The position numbers were made by a program, and so were the translations under genes. Below, one piece after another: positions 6,621-14,548 of a stretch of DNA of 27,314 nt. The DNA comes from Treponema sp. (GTDB lineage: Bacteria; Spirochaetota; Spirochaetia; Treponematales; Treponemataceae). The first letter of the stretch is position 1. The number at the start of each line of letters is the position of its first letter. Under the pieces are notes generated by a model, which saw only the letters and a list, made by a program, of their open reading frames with translations, did no database searches and was not told where the DNA came from. Where the stretch lies: the NCBI GenBank assembly GCA_024400915.1, contig JAKSLX010000029.1, positions 1-27,314 on the forward strand, given 5' to 3'.

Positions 6621-7688
6621 TTGTACACAAGAGAAATAAGCGAAACTCCCGAAGTCCTTGTAAAAAATTATAAGCCTGTGTTCGGGACTTTCAGGGGGCA
6701 TCCTAAAAGATTTGACATCCGTGGTGTTTTCAAACCTTATGGAACTGTTCCGCTTCCAACATTCATAACAAATCTCCGCATAAAAAGCCGCCTTACTTTC
6801 TCTTTTGACATCGGTGACTACATTGGCAGGATTACTTTTGTTGATGCCAAAATCATCGGTTATTCAGAAGTGATTTTCTGGAACAAGAACACTAGCCAAA
6901 AGTTCGTCTATCATTCCGTCATGAGCATGAGAAAGCGCTTTGTTCCTCATGACCTGGAATTTGCTTCCACTACAAGCTATTCAAGGAAAAGATACACAAG
7001 AATCAGCTGGGACAGAAAGCACGGAAAACTGTCCGTTGTTTTTGACCTTAACGGTGATTCAGTAAGGCCAACTGCCCATGGAGCTATTTCTGCGGATTTT
7101 ACGGATGAGCAGTTTGCTGAACTTACCTGTTCAAGACCCAATCCAACATCAAGAAGATGTTCTGCATTATATAACTGTACCCTTCCTGCCCATGGAACTT
7201 TGTCCCTTGCCTATAAAAATGGTGAAACTAAAACAATGTCGGACAGTACAGGCGTTTCCAGTTTCAATATATCAAGAACATACATGAAATTCCGCTCCCA
7301 CGGTGAATTTGTAGAATGCTTTTCGACGATGAAAGGCAAAAACATTGCGTTCCGAATAGCTGCAGAATCTCATGATGCTTCAAATACGGACAAATACAAC
7401 CTGAATATGCTTTTTTATGATGGAAAGGCAACTCCTCTTCCGCCTGTTGTAATCACCCACAATATGGGTATTAACGGTCCTTGGGTCATTCAGGATACGG
7501 AGAATATGGTTGACCTTACATTTACGCCGGTTTCTTCAAACGTTAAAAAAATCAGTGCCATCATCCTGCGTACTGTATATAGAAGTATATACGGAACTTT
7601 TGAAGGCACTTTGGTAACGGCAGATGGTGAGAAAATAACATTCAAATCATTGCCTGGTTTAGCCGAAAATTACTTGATAAGGCTATAA
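6621..7688 (+). CDS. DUF2804 family protein
   Basis: 355 aa from TTG. The pattern fits my memory of treponeme DUF2804 proteins: an N-terminal YTREIS, a central segment SMRKRF, and a C-terminal part with FYDGKATPL, NGPWVIQDTENMVDLTFTP, YGTFEGTLVTADGEKITF and a closing LPGLAEN. The family is of unknown function and predicted beta-rich; no catalytic residues are known to me. Start choice: TTG at 6621 has AAAGAGG with 7-nt spacing and lies about 13 nt after the predicted transcription start. The ATG at 6600 lies in the -10 box and has no SD. It is 27 nt upstream of the gene at 7716, in one operon. The promoter directly follows the IS110 element. Confidence 0.7.
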   Translation: MYTREISETPEVLVKNYKPVFGTFRGHPKRFDIRGVFKPYGTVPLPTFITNLRIKSRLTFSFDIGDYIGRITFVDAKIIGYSEVIFWNKNTSQKFVYHSVMSMRKRFVPHDLEFASTTSYSRKRYTRISWDRKHGKLSVVFDLNGDSVRPTAHGAISADFTDEQFAELTCSRPNPTSRRCSALYNCTLPAHGTLSLAYKNGETKTMSDSTGVSSFNISRTYMKFRSHGEFVECFSTMKGKNIAFRIAAESHDASNTDKYNLNMLFYDGKATPLPPVVITHNMGINGPWVIQDTENMVDLTFTPVSSNVKKISAIILRTVYRSIYGTFEGTLVTADGEKITFKSLPGLAENYLIRL

Positions 7689-7715
7689 AACTTTTTCAGT
7701 TTCCAGGAGGATTAC

Positions 7716-9731
7716 ATGTCAGACCAGACTTCGCCTAAACGAACCCTAGAACCGGGAACACTTGATAAGACAAGAAAAAATATTGGTCCAATAGATGATG
7801 CAGAAGCTGCAGCAATGCAGAAAATTCTTGGCGGCGAAATTCTTAAGGAAAGGTCTGTTCCCATGGATACTTCCAACATGCCCAAAAGGAAAAGCCATCA
7901 TGAACCTGTTGTCAGGGCTTCAGGAAAAATGTCATCGGACATTTCATCAGCAAGCGCTAGTTTTGGATCATCATCTTCTTCTGCTTTCGTAGGCGGAAGA
8001 CCAGTCGGGGGTAAGAAAGTGAAAACTGATGAAGATTTACCGGAAATTTCGGCTCGTGAATTGAAGCTTATGGACCGTTGCATGATGTCTGCGGCCTACA
8101 ATATCAAACCGGATTTTGGTTTGTTCAATTTTCTTTTCAGGATGTCTGCCAAGAACAAGGAAAAGGTTCAGAAAAACATCGGAGATTATCTTATAAAGCG
8201 CCATGTTGATCACATTCAGGCTTTTGTAACGACAATCAAGACTTTCATTCAGATTTCTCCTGATCCATACAAAGCAAAGATTGCTACAGAAACAGACCTT
8301 AAGTTCAAATTCCTGAGGACAATCGGAAAATGGCAGATAAAGGATCTTAAGGCCCTCTCTTTTGAGCTGGAAGATTCTGCCGACATTCTTACGGTTCCAA
8401 TGCTTATCCCTGTTGTGCGTGCAATCTATCGCCTTCTCCTTACTGTTTACTATATCGGTGATCAGCAGGTTTCTGCCCTTATACGCGAAATTTACACTGA
8501 CCTTGGTACATACACAAATGCAGACAAGGCAAAACTTCAGGGACTGGCCAAGCAGGGACTTACTGAATGGCTCTATCTTCACGACCAGATCATCAAGGGA
8601 TTCTATCCGCTTCTTATGAGAATGTGTTCAACAGAATATGTTGAGTTCCCAGATTTCTTTAAAGTAAAGATTGCAGAAATCCTAAAGTTCCTCAGCATCT
8701 CAAAGTTCGACCTTCTTCTCCCTGAAAAGAAAAAGCCGGAAGAAAAGAAAGCCGAAGAGAAAAAGGAAGAAAAGAAAAAGGAACCCCGTAGAATTGCCGG
8801 AGAAAAAAATGAGGTTGTAACAATGGGATTGAGAATTCTCGATCAGTTGTTCCCTGATGCCGGTTTCCTTCACCTTGAAAATCATCCTGACCTTTATCCT
8901 TATTTCCAGCCAATATACAATTTTGTCGATGGCTTTAATGTGGTTCATCCGGAAAATCCTCTTCAGGTGACAATGGTCTTGATTCTGATTATCGAAGATC
9001 TCTTCAAGGGATGCCGCAACATAAAGTTCAACATTGAAGCTGATGAAGTTCTTGGTGCGATTCCAGACAGGCTTGATGCCGTAATGGGTGACTGGGTTTC
9101 TTATTATGAAGACCTTTTCGGAAAGAAGCTCGGCGACTATCTGCGCACCTATGTAAACACCCTGTATTCTCAGAAAGATTATGCCCAGACAAATTTCGGA
9201 AAGGAAAACCTGAACAACATTCTCTGGAGGATGAAATATTTCTTCCTTCCGAATTTTAAATTCAATGCACCTGTTTTGCAGAAGCCTATAAATGATACAA
9301 AATACAAACCTTTCTATGGCAGAACAGATTACATGCGTACCGTATTCACGACTTTGACAAGAAGAATTGATGAAAATTCTGCTGCAAAAAAGACTGTTCT
9401 TGGAGTTATGAATCCATGGGAAAAATATATCTTTGATCTTCCAAATCCGGTTTCAAAAAGAATCGATGTTCTTCTTGGTGCAAAAAGGGATGCCTCGGTT
9501 TCAGCAGCTACAAATGCAAACCTCATTAAATATACTTACTGCATAATGTCTGTTCTTGACTGGTGGGTAAACAATCCTTCGAGCCCTGCATATGCAACTG
9601 ATGCAATGAAACTTTACCGCATTAATCCTACGGACGGAGCGCCTCAGTTCTCGGTTGAGTTAAGGACAGACCAGAACCAGCTTTTTGCAGACGGTGTAAA
9701 GAAAGCCATTGAAGCAAAAAAGAATAAATAG
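7716..9731 (+). CDS. 671-aa protein of unknown function, probably spirochaete-specific
   Basis: I do not recognise a domain. The N-terminus (1-105) is polar and disordered, with a Ser-rich stretch near 72-90. Residues about 110-325 are helical, with a hydrophobic segment (TVPMLIPVVRAIYRLLLTVYYIG, about 225-247). A Lys/Glu-rich linker (about 333-355, repeats of EEKK) joins a second helical half ending ELRTDQNQLFADGVKKAIEAKKNK. There is no signal peptide, so it is probably cytosolic. CAGGAGG lies 5 nt before ATG. It is the second gene of the DUF2804 operon and is followed by a strong terminator. The charged linker between two folded halves suggests a scaffold or two-part protein, but no function can be given. 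Confidence 0.65.
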   Translation: MSDQTSPKRTLEPGTLDKTRKNIGPIDDAEAAAMQKILGGEILKERSVPMDTSNMPKRKSHHEPVVRASGKMSSDISSASASFGSSSSSAFVGGRPVGGKKVKTDEDLPEISARELKLMDRCMMSAAYNIKPDFGLFNFLFRMSAKNKEKVQKNIGDYLIKRHVDHIQAFVTTIKTFIQISPDPYKAKIATETDLKFKFLRTIGKWQIKDLKALSFELEDSADILTVPMLIPVVRAIYRLLLTVYYIGDQQVSALIREIYTDLGTYTNADKAKLQGLAKQGLTEWLYLHDQIIKGFYPLLMRMCSTEYVEFPDFFKVKIAEILKFLSISKFDLLLPEKKKPEEKKAEEKKEEKKKEPRRIAGEKNEVVTMGLRILDQLFPDAGFLHLENHPDLYPYFQPIYNFVDGFNVVHPENPLQVTMVLILIIEDLFKGCRNIKFNIEADEVLGAIPDRLDAVMGDWVSYYEDLFGKKLGDYLRTYVNTLYSQKDYAQTNFGKENLNNILWRMKYFFLPNFKFNAPVLQKPINDTKYKPFYGRTDYMRTVFTTLTRRIDENSAAKKTVLGVMNPWEKYIFDLPNPVSKRIDVLLGAKRDASVSAATNANLIKYTYCIMSVLDWWVNNPSSPAYATDAMKLYRINPTDGAPQFSVELRTDQNQLFADGVKKAIEAKKNK

Positions 9732-9749
9732 TAAATATTCATAGACTGG

Positions 9750-9786
9750 AAGTCCTGTTGCAGAAAAAGCTACAGGACTTTTTAAT
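9750..9786 (+). terminator. Terminator of the DUF2804 operon
   Basis: AAGTCCTGT/ACAGGACTT (9750-9758/9772-9780), 13-nt loop, then TTTAATTT. The next promoter's -35 starts immediately after. Confidence 0.85.
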
Positions 9787-9815
9787 TTGCCTTTTTAAAA
9801 AAGTGACCTTATAAT
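9787..9815 (+). promoter_or_regulatory. Sigma-70 promoter giving a leaderless methyltransferase mRNA
   Basis: TTGCCT (9787-9792), 17 nt, TATAAT (9810-9815). Only six bases separate the -10 from the ATG at 9822, so transcription should start at the A of ATG. No SD is present. Confidence 0.7.
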
Positions 9816-9821
9816 TATTCC

Positions 9822-10553
9822 ATGTATTTAATTAAAAATCTGGTAGAATATTATGACGAACTGTTTCCTGTAACGGAAACGAAAAAAAGTTTTTTTCTGG
9901 AGTTTACAAAATCATTCAAGCCTCCAGTTCATTTTCTCTCAATTCAATGCGGAACGGGACTTTTGGAAAATCTTCTTTCCCGTCAGGGGCACGATGTGAC
10001 CGGTATTGAAAATGCAGAGGAACTTCTTCAAGCAGCAAACCTTCGCCGAAGAAGTCAGCTCATGTTCATCCGCTTTTTCAAAATGCTCATTCCGGACATG
10101 ACGAAATTTCTTGGAAAAGCTTTCTACAATGTAATCTATGTCCTTAACAACCGCCTCATGTTTTTCCCTAATGCAGAATCAATACTTGCTTTCATGGTTG
10201 ATGCAAAAAAACTCCTTGCCCAGGATGGAGTCCTTGTTTTTGAGGTTGCCAATTTTGAAAAGCATGGGGATGCAAAGATGATTACATTGCCAACAAGGGA
10301 AAGCGTCAGGACAAAACTGTTTACGGAAATTCTGACTGATGAAAAAGGTCACAGGACGGTAAACATAAACCTTGAGAACAGTTCTGAAAAAATAATTCCA
10401 ATCCTTAATGGTCATCCGGTCTATGCAGTAACGGCTACCGAGATTGAAGAATTTGCAGAGAAAGTAGGGTTTACTAGCGCCGAATTCTATGCCGACTTTG
10501 AAAGGACTCCATTCACCGGAAACGAAGACTATTACGTGGTTGTAATCAAATAA
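9822..10553 (+). CDS. Class I SAM-dependent methyltransferase
   Basis: 243 aa. The N-terminal YYDELFP is typical of small Rossmann methyltransferases. Motif I is FLSIQCGTGLLENLL (about 38-52), with the acidic end of strand 2 in VTGIENAEEL (E63 as ribose-binding candidate). A motif-IV-like segment is FYNVIYVLNNRLMF (about 102-115). The strand LVFEVANFEKHG (about 138-149) and a C-terminal helix EIEEFAEKVGF, then FYADFERTPF, complete the fold. The methyl acceptor is not evident. The gene stands alone between a terminator and a convergent operon. Apart from a leaderless ATG there is no alternative start nearby. Confidence 0.75.
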   Translation: MYLIKNLVEYYDELFPVTETKKSFFLEFTKSFKPPVHFLSIQCGTGLLENLLSRQGHDVTGIENAEELLQAANLRRRSQLMFIRFFKMLIPDMTKFLGKAFYNVIYVLNNRLMFFPNAESILAFMVDAKKLLAQDGVLVFEVANFEKHGDAKMITLPTRESVRTKLFTEILTDEKGHRTVNINLENSSEKIIPILNGHPVYAVTATEIEEFAEKVGFTSAEFYADFERTPFTGNEDYYVVVIK

Positions 10554-10582
10554 GCCAAGCAGTCATTGTGCTTATTTCTTTT
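10548..10582. terminator. Candidate bidirectional terminator
   Basis: AAATAAGC/GCTTATTT (10548-10555/10570-10577), 14-nt loop, with CTTTT on the plus side. The stem includes the methyltransferase TAA and lies 8 nt from the stop of the convergent ricT operon. The stem is AT-rich and therefore weak. Confidence 0.4.
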
Positions 10583-10585
10583 ACA

Positions 10586-11503
10586 TTAGTTTATCTTCCA
10601 GCGGTTTCCGTCACGGGAAAATCTTCTTGCATTGACTTCAAGAATTCTTCCGTCTTCTCCAGACATTTTTACCATGGAAGTAATCGGATTGACTTCTGTT
10701 ACACGGAAGTTTGTATCATCGTAGTAAAGTCTTATGCCTTCATTAGGAAGTCTTTTCCTTGCTTCTGAATACCAGTCGTATTCGTAGCTTAGGCAGCACA
10801 AAAGCCTTCCGCACTGTCCGCTGATTTTCATGGAGTTAAGGCTCAGGTTCTGGTCTTTTGCCATCCTTATGCTTACAGGCCTGAGTTTGTCACTGATACA
10901 GTTGCAGCAATATGGTCTTCCGCAGACACCAAGTCCACCAGTAATGCGGCTTTCATCGCGAACGCCAATCTGACGGAGTTCAATCCTCATCTTGAAAATT
11001 GAAACCAAGTCCTTGACCAGGTCACGGAAATCTACGCGATTTTCACTTGAAAAGAAGAAGAGAGCTTTCTGTTCTCCAACAAGAAAGTGAACGGTAATAA
11101 GCTTCATGTCCAGCTTGTGGAAAGCAACTTTTTCCTTGAATTTTGCAAAGGCATCCTTTTCTGTTTCTACAAGGTGAGCTGCCTTTTCAAGATCTTCTTT
11201 TGTTGCAACCCTTGAAATCTCCACCACATCAGATGGCTTTATGCCGACGGGTGATTTCGAAAGACCGAGGTTTTTTGCAAGGTCAAGACCATAGCGGGTC
11301 GGAATGATTACGTCATCACCTTCCTTGATTGTCATTCCCTGAGGAACTGTGGCGTAGATGCCTTCAAAAGAATATGCAAGCCTTAACTTGTAAAGTTCCT
11401 TAGGGAAAACATATTCCTCATTGTTTGTATCCTGGGCAATGTTGTCTTCAAGAGAAGAAAGATCTTCTGTTTCCTTATATATATCGTTTTCAAAAATATC
11501 TGA
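10586..11503 (-). CDS. ricT: RicT / PSP1 family protein (YaaT homologue)
   Basis: 305 aa from the ATG at 11503. The PSP1 core carries the Cys clusters GLGVCGRPYCCNCI and SGQCGRLLCCLSYEYDWY, which in B. subtilis RicT (YaaT) contribute ligands to Fe-S clusters. RicT there acts with RicA and RicF on RNase Y-dependent mRNA maturation; no RicA or RicF is in this window. The N-terminus (1-40) is acidic and family-variable. Start choice: an in-frame TTG at 11539 overlaps the yaaR stop, but the ATG at 11503 has AGGA 7 nt upstream and is preferred. It is the last gene of a four-gene operon. Next to yaaR, as in B. subtilis where yaaR and yaaT are near neighbours. Confidence 0.85.
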   Translation of the reverse strand, partial: SDIFENDIYKETEDLSSLEDNIAQDTNNEEYVFPKELYKLRLAYSFEGIYATVPQGMTIKEGDDVIIPTRYGLDLAKNLGLSKSPVGIKPSDVVEISRVATKEDLEKAAHLVETEKDAFAKFKEKVAFHKLDMKLITVHFLVGEQKALFFFSSENRVDFRDLVKDLVSIFKMRIELRQIGVRDESRITGGLGVCGRPYCCNCISDKLRPVSIRMAKDQNLSLNSMKISGQCGRLLCCLSYEYDWYSEARKRLPNEGIRLYYDDTNFRVTEVNPITSMVKMSGEDGRILEVNARRFSRDGNRWKIN

Positions 11504-11535
11504 CATTATTATATCCTGTGAATATATTTTATCAT

Positions 11536-12084
11536 TCAAGAGGCATAAAGGTCTACCAAAAGTCCCTTAAGCTCGTTTATTCTTTCAAGCATTCCAAGTG
11601 TTTTTCTGTGGATGTCATTGGCAGGATTTATAAGCCACCTTGCCATTTCATCAAGCTTTGCATTTATGATGTTTATCTGGCAGTGGGGCTCTCGCTGAAC
11701 ACCTCTCCTGTAGGACCTGTTTTTCTTTTTGAATTCCATATTGTGCTTTACAACATACTTCATGAAGTTGGTAACTTTCTTCCTGTAGTCTGCAAACACA
11801 TCTGGAGTCTGATGATCCTTGAGAACATCTGCCGCAGAATCTGCCTGGTCACGAAGCCAGATAGCCGCTTCTTCGATTTCCATTTCTGCAATTTCAATGG
11901 GAAAGCCATCCTGAGTAAGCTGAACCTGAGTCTGAGCCTTTTCAAAGAGTGAGGCAAAAATGCTTTTCTTGGGAGATGTCTTTTCCGTCTTCTTGTCTTT
12001 TGATGTTTTTGCTGCCTGCTGTGTTGCTGCCGATTGAGCTGCCTGAAAATATATGGATGAAGAATTGATTCCGTCTACAGCCAT
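11536..12084 (-). CDS. yaaR: YaaR / DUF327 family protein
   Basis: 182 aa. A Ser/Ala/Lys-rich N-terminus (1-45) is followed by a helical DUF327 domain with FLxKY-like features: PDVFADYRKKVTNFMKYVV, KKKNRSYRRG (about 119-128), and INIINAKLDEMARWL near 136-150. Function is unknown in the family; its repeated pairing with ricT hints at a shared process. AGGA lies 7 nt before ATG, and the bactofilin stop codon falls between that SD and the ATG, indicating coupled translation. Confidence 0.8.
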   Translation of the reverse strand: MAVDGINSSSIYFQAAQSAATQQAAKTSKDKKTEKTSPKKSIFASLFEKAQTQVQLTQDGFPIEIAEMEIEEAAIWLRDQADSAADVLKDHQTPDVFADYRKKVTNFMKYVVKHNMEFKKKNRSYRRGVQREPHCQINIINAKLDEMARWLINPANDIHRKTLGMLERINELKGLLVDLYAS

Positions 12085-12085
12085 C

Positions 12086-12499
12086 TTAAATCCTGACAGA
12101 CATGGAACTGATGGCCTTTACATTTTCCCAATCTGAAACTGCCTTTTCGTAGTCTGCCGTTTCAAGCCTTGAGATGCAGTGGCCGTGAACGATTACATTT
12201 TCTTCCGAATAGAATTTCTTAGTCTGGATGTCGCCGATAACAACACTTGTAGATAGAAGGCGAATGAATTCAGGGGCAACAATATTGCCAAGTACAATTC
12301 CGCCAATGACAGTAACTGAACGGCCGGTTACATTGCCCCGGATCCTTGCATTTTCCCCGATGATAATGTTTCCAGCTGCCTCAAGGTTTCCGTCAATGTC
12401 ACCGTCGATTCTTGCAAAGCCATTGATCTTTACATCACCTTTAACAGAAGAGCCGCCTCCAAGAATGCTGTTGATGGAAATATTGTCTGTAAGTGCCAT
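12086..12499 (-). CDS. Bactofilin (polymer-forming cytoskeletal protein)
   Basis: 137 aa, the usual small bactofilin size. The core (about 13-105) consists of short repeats with alternating Gly and hydrophobics (VKGDVKINGFARIDGDIDG, NIIIGENARIRGNVTG), the right-handed beta-helix of the DUF583 family. Bactofilins polymerise without nucleotide and often position peptidoglycan hydrolases. The M23 peptidase gene lies 4 nt upstream in the same operon, a pairing seen in other bacteria. No SD precedes the ATG, so translation probably depends on ribosomes finishing the M23 gene. Confidence 0.85.
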   Translation of the reverse strand: MALTDNISINSILGGGSSVKGDVKINGFARIDGDIDGNLEAAGNIIIGENARIRGNVTGRSVTVIGGIVLGNIVAPEFIRLLSTSVVIGDIQTKKFYSEENVIVHGHCISRLETADYEKAVSDWENVKAISSMSVRI

Positions 12500-12503
12500 T
12501 TGT

Positions 12504-13517
12504 TTATTTAACGTTGATGTATTTTGCCGGGTCTACAACATCTGAACCGATGTGAACTTCATAGTGAAGGTGAGGTCCAGTTGAGATACCTGTGTTACCG
12601 ATGGTACCGATGATCTGACGCTGATTTACAATGTCACCTTTCTTAACGCGTGTTGTTGCAAGGTGAGCATAGCGGGTGTAGATACCGTGCTTGTGCTTTA
12701 TGATGATGAAGTTACCGAAGTCATCAGAGTAACCTACAGTAACAATCTGTCCGTTTGCCGTTGCAATGATAGGGTCACCGCTTCTCCATGTTGAAAAGTC
12801 GAGTCCCTTGTGGATATACCACTGCTGTGTAATCGGATGAACGTTCTGTCCAAATTCCATGGAAATGTGTCCGATACCGTTCTTGATTGGCCAAACGTTT
12901 GGAATGTCAGAGAAAAGTGTTCCCTGGTTTTCGAGCATCTTTCCAATCTGTTCTACAGGACGAACTGCATTTTCAAGATATGATGTAAGCTGACGGATGT
13001 CGGAAGTTTCCTTGAGGGAACCTGACGTAATGTCCTGTGTATCAAACAATGAAGAAAGGTCTGAATTCTTTCCTGTTGATTTTGATGTCTGTGTGCTCTG
13101 GTTGATTCCAAGGAGTGAAAGGGACTGGCTCAAAGAAGACTGGAATCTTTTTGCTGTCTGAAGAAGGTTGTTGTTCTCGTCACGAAGCTCATCAAGGCTT
13201 GCGAGGGTTTCGCGGTTTTCTTCCCTAAGCCGTGAAATTTCCGCCCCGGAAGAATTGTTTCTGTGGTTGAAGTAGACGAAGGAAAAAGCAACTCCGCAAG
13301 TTACTGCAAGGCCAAGGACAAGGGCAAACACATTTGTCTGTACACTTATAACTTTTCCGTTGGAATGAGGCACGATCATGAGCGTAAGTTTTCCGTCAAA
13401 GAATTTTACTATGCGGATGAAAATTCTTCCCACCGATGCAAAAAAAGCACCGAATGCATGAACAATGCGTGAGACTAAATTCTTTTCCAGCCTTTTGAAT
13501 CTGCGTGTATGAGCCAC
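12504..13517 (-). CDS. Membrane-anchored M23 (LytM-type) peptidase
   Basis: 337 aa from GTG. A basic cytoplasmic N-terminus (1-62), one membrane segment (about 63-83), a periplasmic coiled coil (about 92-137), a Ser/Thr-rich linker, and a C-terminal M23 domain with the full zinc set: H236-x3-D240 (HKGLDFS), H285 (RYAHL), H316-x-H318 (GPHLHYEV). It should be a peptidoglycan endopeptidase. Start choice: GTG at 13517 has TGAGG with 6-nt spacing. An in-frame TTG four codons earlier overlaps that SD and is rejected. First gene of the operon with bactofilin, so probably a shape- or wall-remodelling enzyme localised by it. Confidence 0.85.
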   Translation of the reverse strand: MAHTRRFKRLEKNLVSRIVHAFGAFFASVGRIFIRIVKFFDGKLTLMIVPHSNGKVISVQTNVFALVLGLAVTCGVAFSFVYFNHRNNSSGAEISRLREENRETLASLDELRDENNNLLQTAKRFQSSLSQSLSLLGINQSTQTSKSTGKNSDLSSLFDTQDITSGSLKETSDIRQLTSYLENAVRPVEQIGKMLENQGTLFSDIPNVWPIKNGIGHISMEFGQNVHPITQQWYIHKGLDFSTWRSGDPIIATANGQIVTVGYSDDFGNFIIIKHKHGIYTRYAHLATTRVKKGDIVNQRQIIGTIGNTGISTGPHLHYEVHIGSDVVDPAKYINVK

Positions 13518-13536
13518 GAAATACCTCAATTATGTC

Positions 13537-13566
13537 ATTATATCAAACACTCGTTAGTTTTTTCAA
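13537..13566 (-). promoter_or_regulatory. Promoter of the M23-bactofilin-yaaR-ricT operon
   Basis: On the minus strand TTGAAA (13566-13561), 18 nt, TATAAT (13542-13537). The start near 13530 leaves a leader of about 13 nt holding the SD. Confidence 0.65.
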
Positions 13567-13600
13567 GTGAATTCAGGCATTGCCCCTTATAAGAAAAGGT

Positions 13601-13629
13601 TTGACTTGAAAATACTACTATGATATCCT
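13601..13629 (+). promoter_or_regulatory. Strong sigma-70 promoter upstream of tatD
   Basis: TTGACT (13601-13606), 17 nt, TATCCT (13624-13629), preceded by TGA (extended -10). The predicted start is about 13636. Confidence 0.6.
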
Positions 13630-13635
13630 TTAACT

Positions 13636-13700
13636 ATTATCGGTTAATCAACTCGTAATGTAATGGAATTCTGGAAGGGTTTCCTTTCAGAATTTTTTTT
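13636..13700 (+). ncRNA. Candidate short RNA or attenuated leader
   Basis: A strong promoter is followed after about 30 nt by a complete intrinsic terminator, which would give an RNA of about 65 nt. Upstream of the terminator is a small TTAAC/GTTAA pairing and an ATG-TAA start-stop pair (13658-13663). Either it is a small RNA gene or an attenuator for tatD, 24 nt downstream. Confidence 0.4.
13667..13700 (+). terminator. Intrinsic terminator inside the tatD leader
   Basis: A 12-bp stem with one G-T pair, AATTCTGGAAGG/CCTTTCAGAATT (13667-13678/13683-13694), GTTT loop and eight T (13693-13700). It stands just upstream of the tatD SD. Confidence 0.85.
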
Positions 13701-13724
13701 ATCTATCTAAATTAAGGAAAAGCC

Positions 13725-14528
13725 ATGCAATTATTTGATACTCATGCCCACATCGGATTGATTTACAATGATCCGATCAGACAAATCAGTGTTATTCAGC
13801 AGGCAAAGCTTGCAGGTGTTGCACGCATTATCAGCATAAATAACAGCCTCTATGACTTTAAGAAGGAATATCCGTTTCTGAAATCCCAGAAGGGAATCTA
13901 TCATGCAGTCGGTGTTGCCCCTTCGGAAATTATGGCACCTGGAAAAGACTGGATTAAAACCATAGAAGAAAGTGCAGAACTTCCTAATGTGGTGGCAATC
14001 GGTGAAACTGGCCTTGATTACTGCAAGAAGTATGGTGACAAGAGAACTCAGATTGAATTCTTCATCACCCAGCTTGATCTTGCACAGAAGCATAACAAGC
14101 CTGTCATCATCCATAACCGTGATGCCGGCAAGGATATTCTTGAAATCCTTAAGGACAGGATTCCGTCCAAGGGTGCAGTATTCCACTGTTACAGCGAAAA
14201 TGCAGCATATGCCATGGAATGTCTCGAAGCAGGCCTTAACGTATATTTCTCATTTGCAGGAAACCTTACATACCGCAATGCAAGGAACCTTCACGAGACT
14301 ATTTTTGCCCTCAAGGATGCAGGTGCAACTGACAGGATTCTCATTGAAACAGAAAGTCCATTCATGGCTCCTGCAGCAAAGAAAGACGAAAGGACAATGC
14401 CGGCTTTCCTTCCATATACAGCAAAGTTCCTTGCAGAAATGCTTGAAATGGATATAGATTCCCTTGCTGCAATGCTTTGGACAAACAGCTGCAAGTTCTT
14501 TGGTTTACCGGAAGGCAAGAACCATTAG
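13725..14528 (+). CDS. tatD: TatD-family metal-dependent hydrolase/DNase
   Basis: 267 aa, normal family length. The TIM-barrel metal ligands are present: H7-A-H9 (FDTHAHI), E94 (IGETGLDY), H130 (VIIHNRDA), H154 (AVFHCYS). Two family residues deviate. The Asp of the usual ETDSP/ETDAP motif is Glu here (IETESPF, E210), and the usual GxHP is GVAP (63-66). TatD proteins are 3'-5' exonucleases or related hydrolases; the changes may alter activity. AAGGA lies 6 nt before ATG. It is 20 nt ahead of the dihydrouridine synthase gene. Confidence 0.85.
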   Translation: MQLFDTHAHIGLIYNDPIRQISVIQQAKLAGVARIISINNSLYDFKKEYPFLKSQKGIYHAVGVAPSEIMAPGKDWIKTIEESAELPNVVAIGETGLDYCKKYGDKRTQIEFFITQLDLAQKHNKPVIIHNRDAGKDILEILKDRIPSKGAVFHCYSENAAYAMECLEAGLNVYFSFAGNLTYRNARNLHETIFALKDAGATDRILIETESPFMAPAAKKDERTMPAFLPYTAKFLAEMLEMDIDSLAAMLWTNSCKFFGLPEGKNH

Positions 14529-14548
14529 GAAAAAACGCATCCTTCGTT

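Noticed and set aside
8037..8582. Minus-strand frame inside the 671-aa gene
   Set aside because: Antisense shadow; composition is Lys/Phe/Ile-rich noise and the plus gene has a proper SD and operon context.
11504..11539. TTG start for ricT extending the protein by 12 residues
   Set aside because: It overlaps the yaaR stop without a suitable SD, while ATG 11503 has AGGA at 7 nt.
13518..13529. TTG start for the M23 peptidase
   Set aside because: It falls within the SD of the GTG start at 13517.
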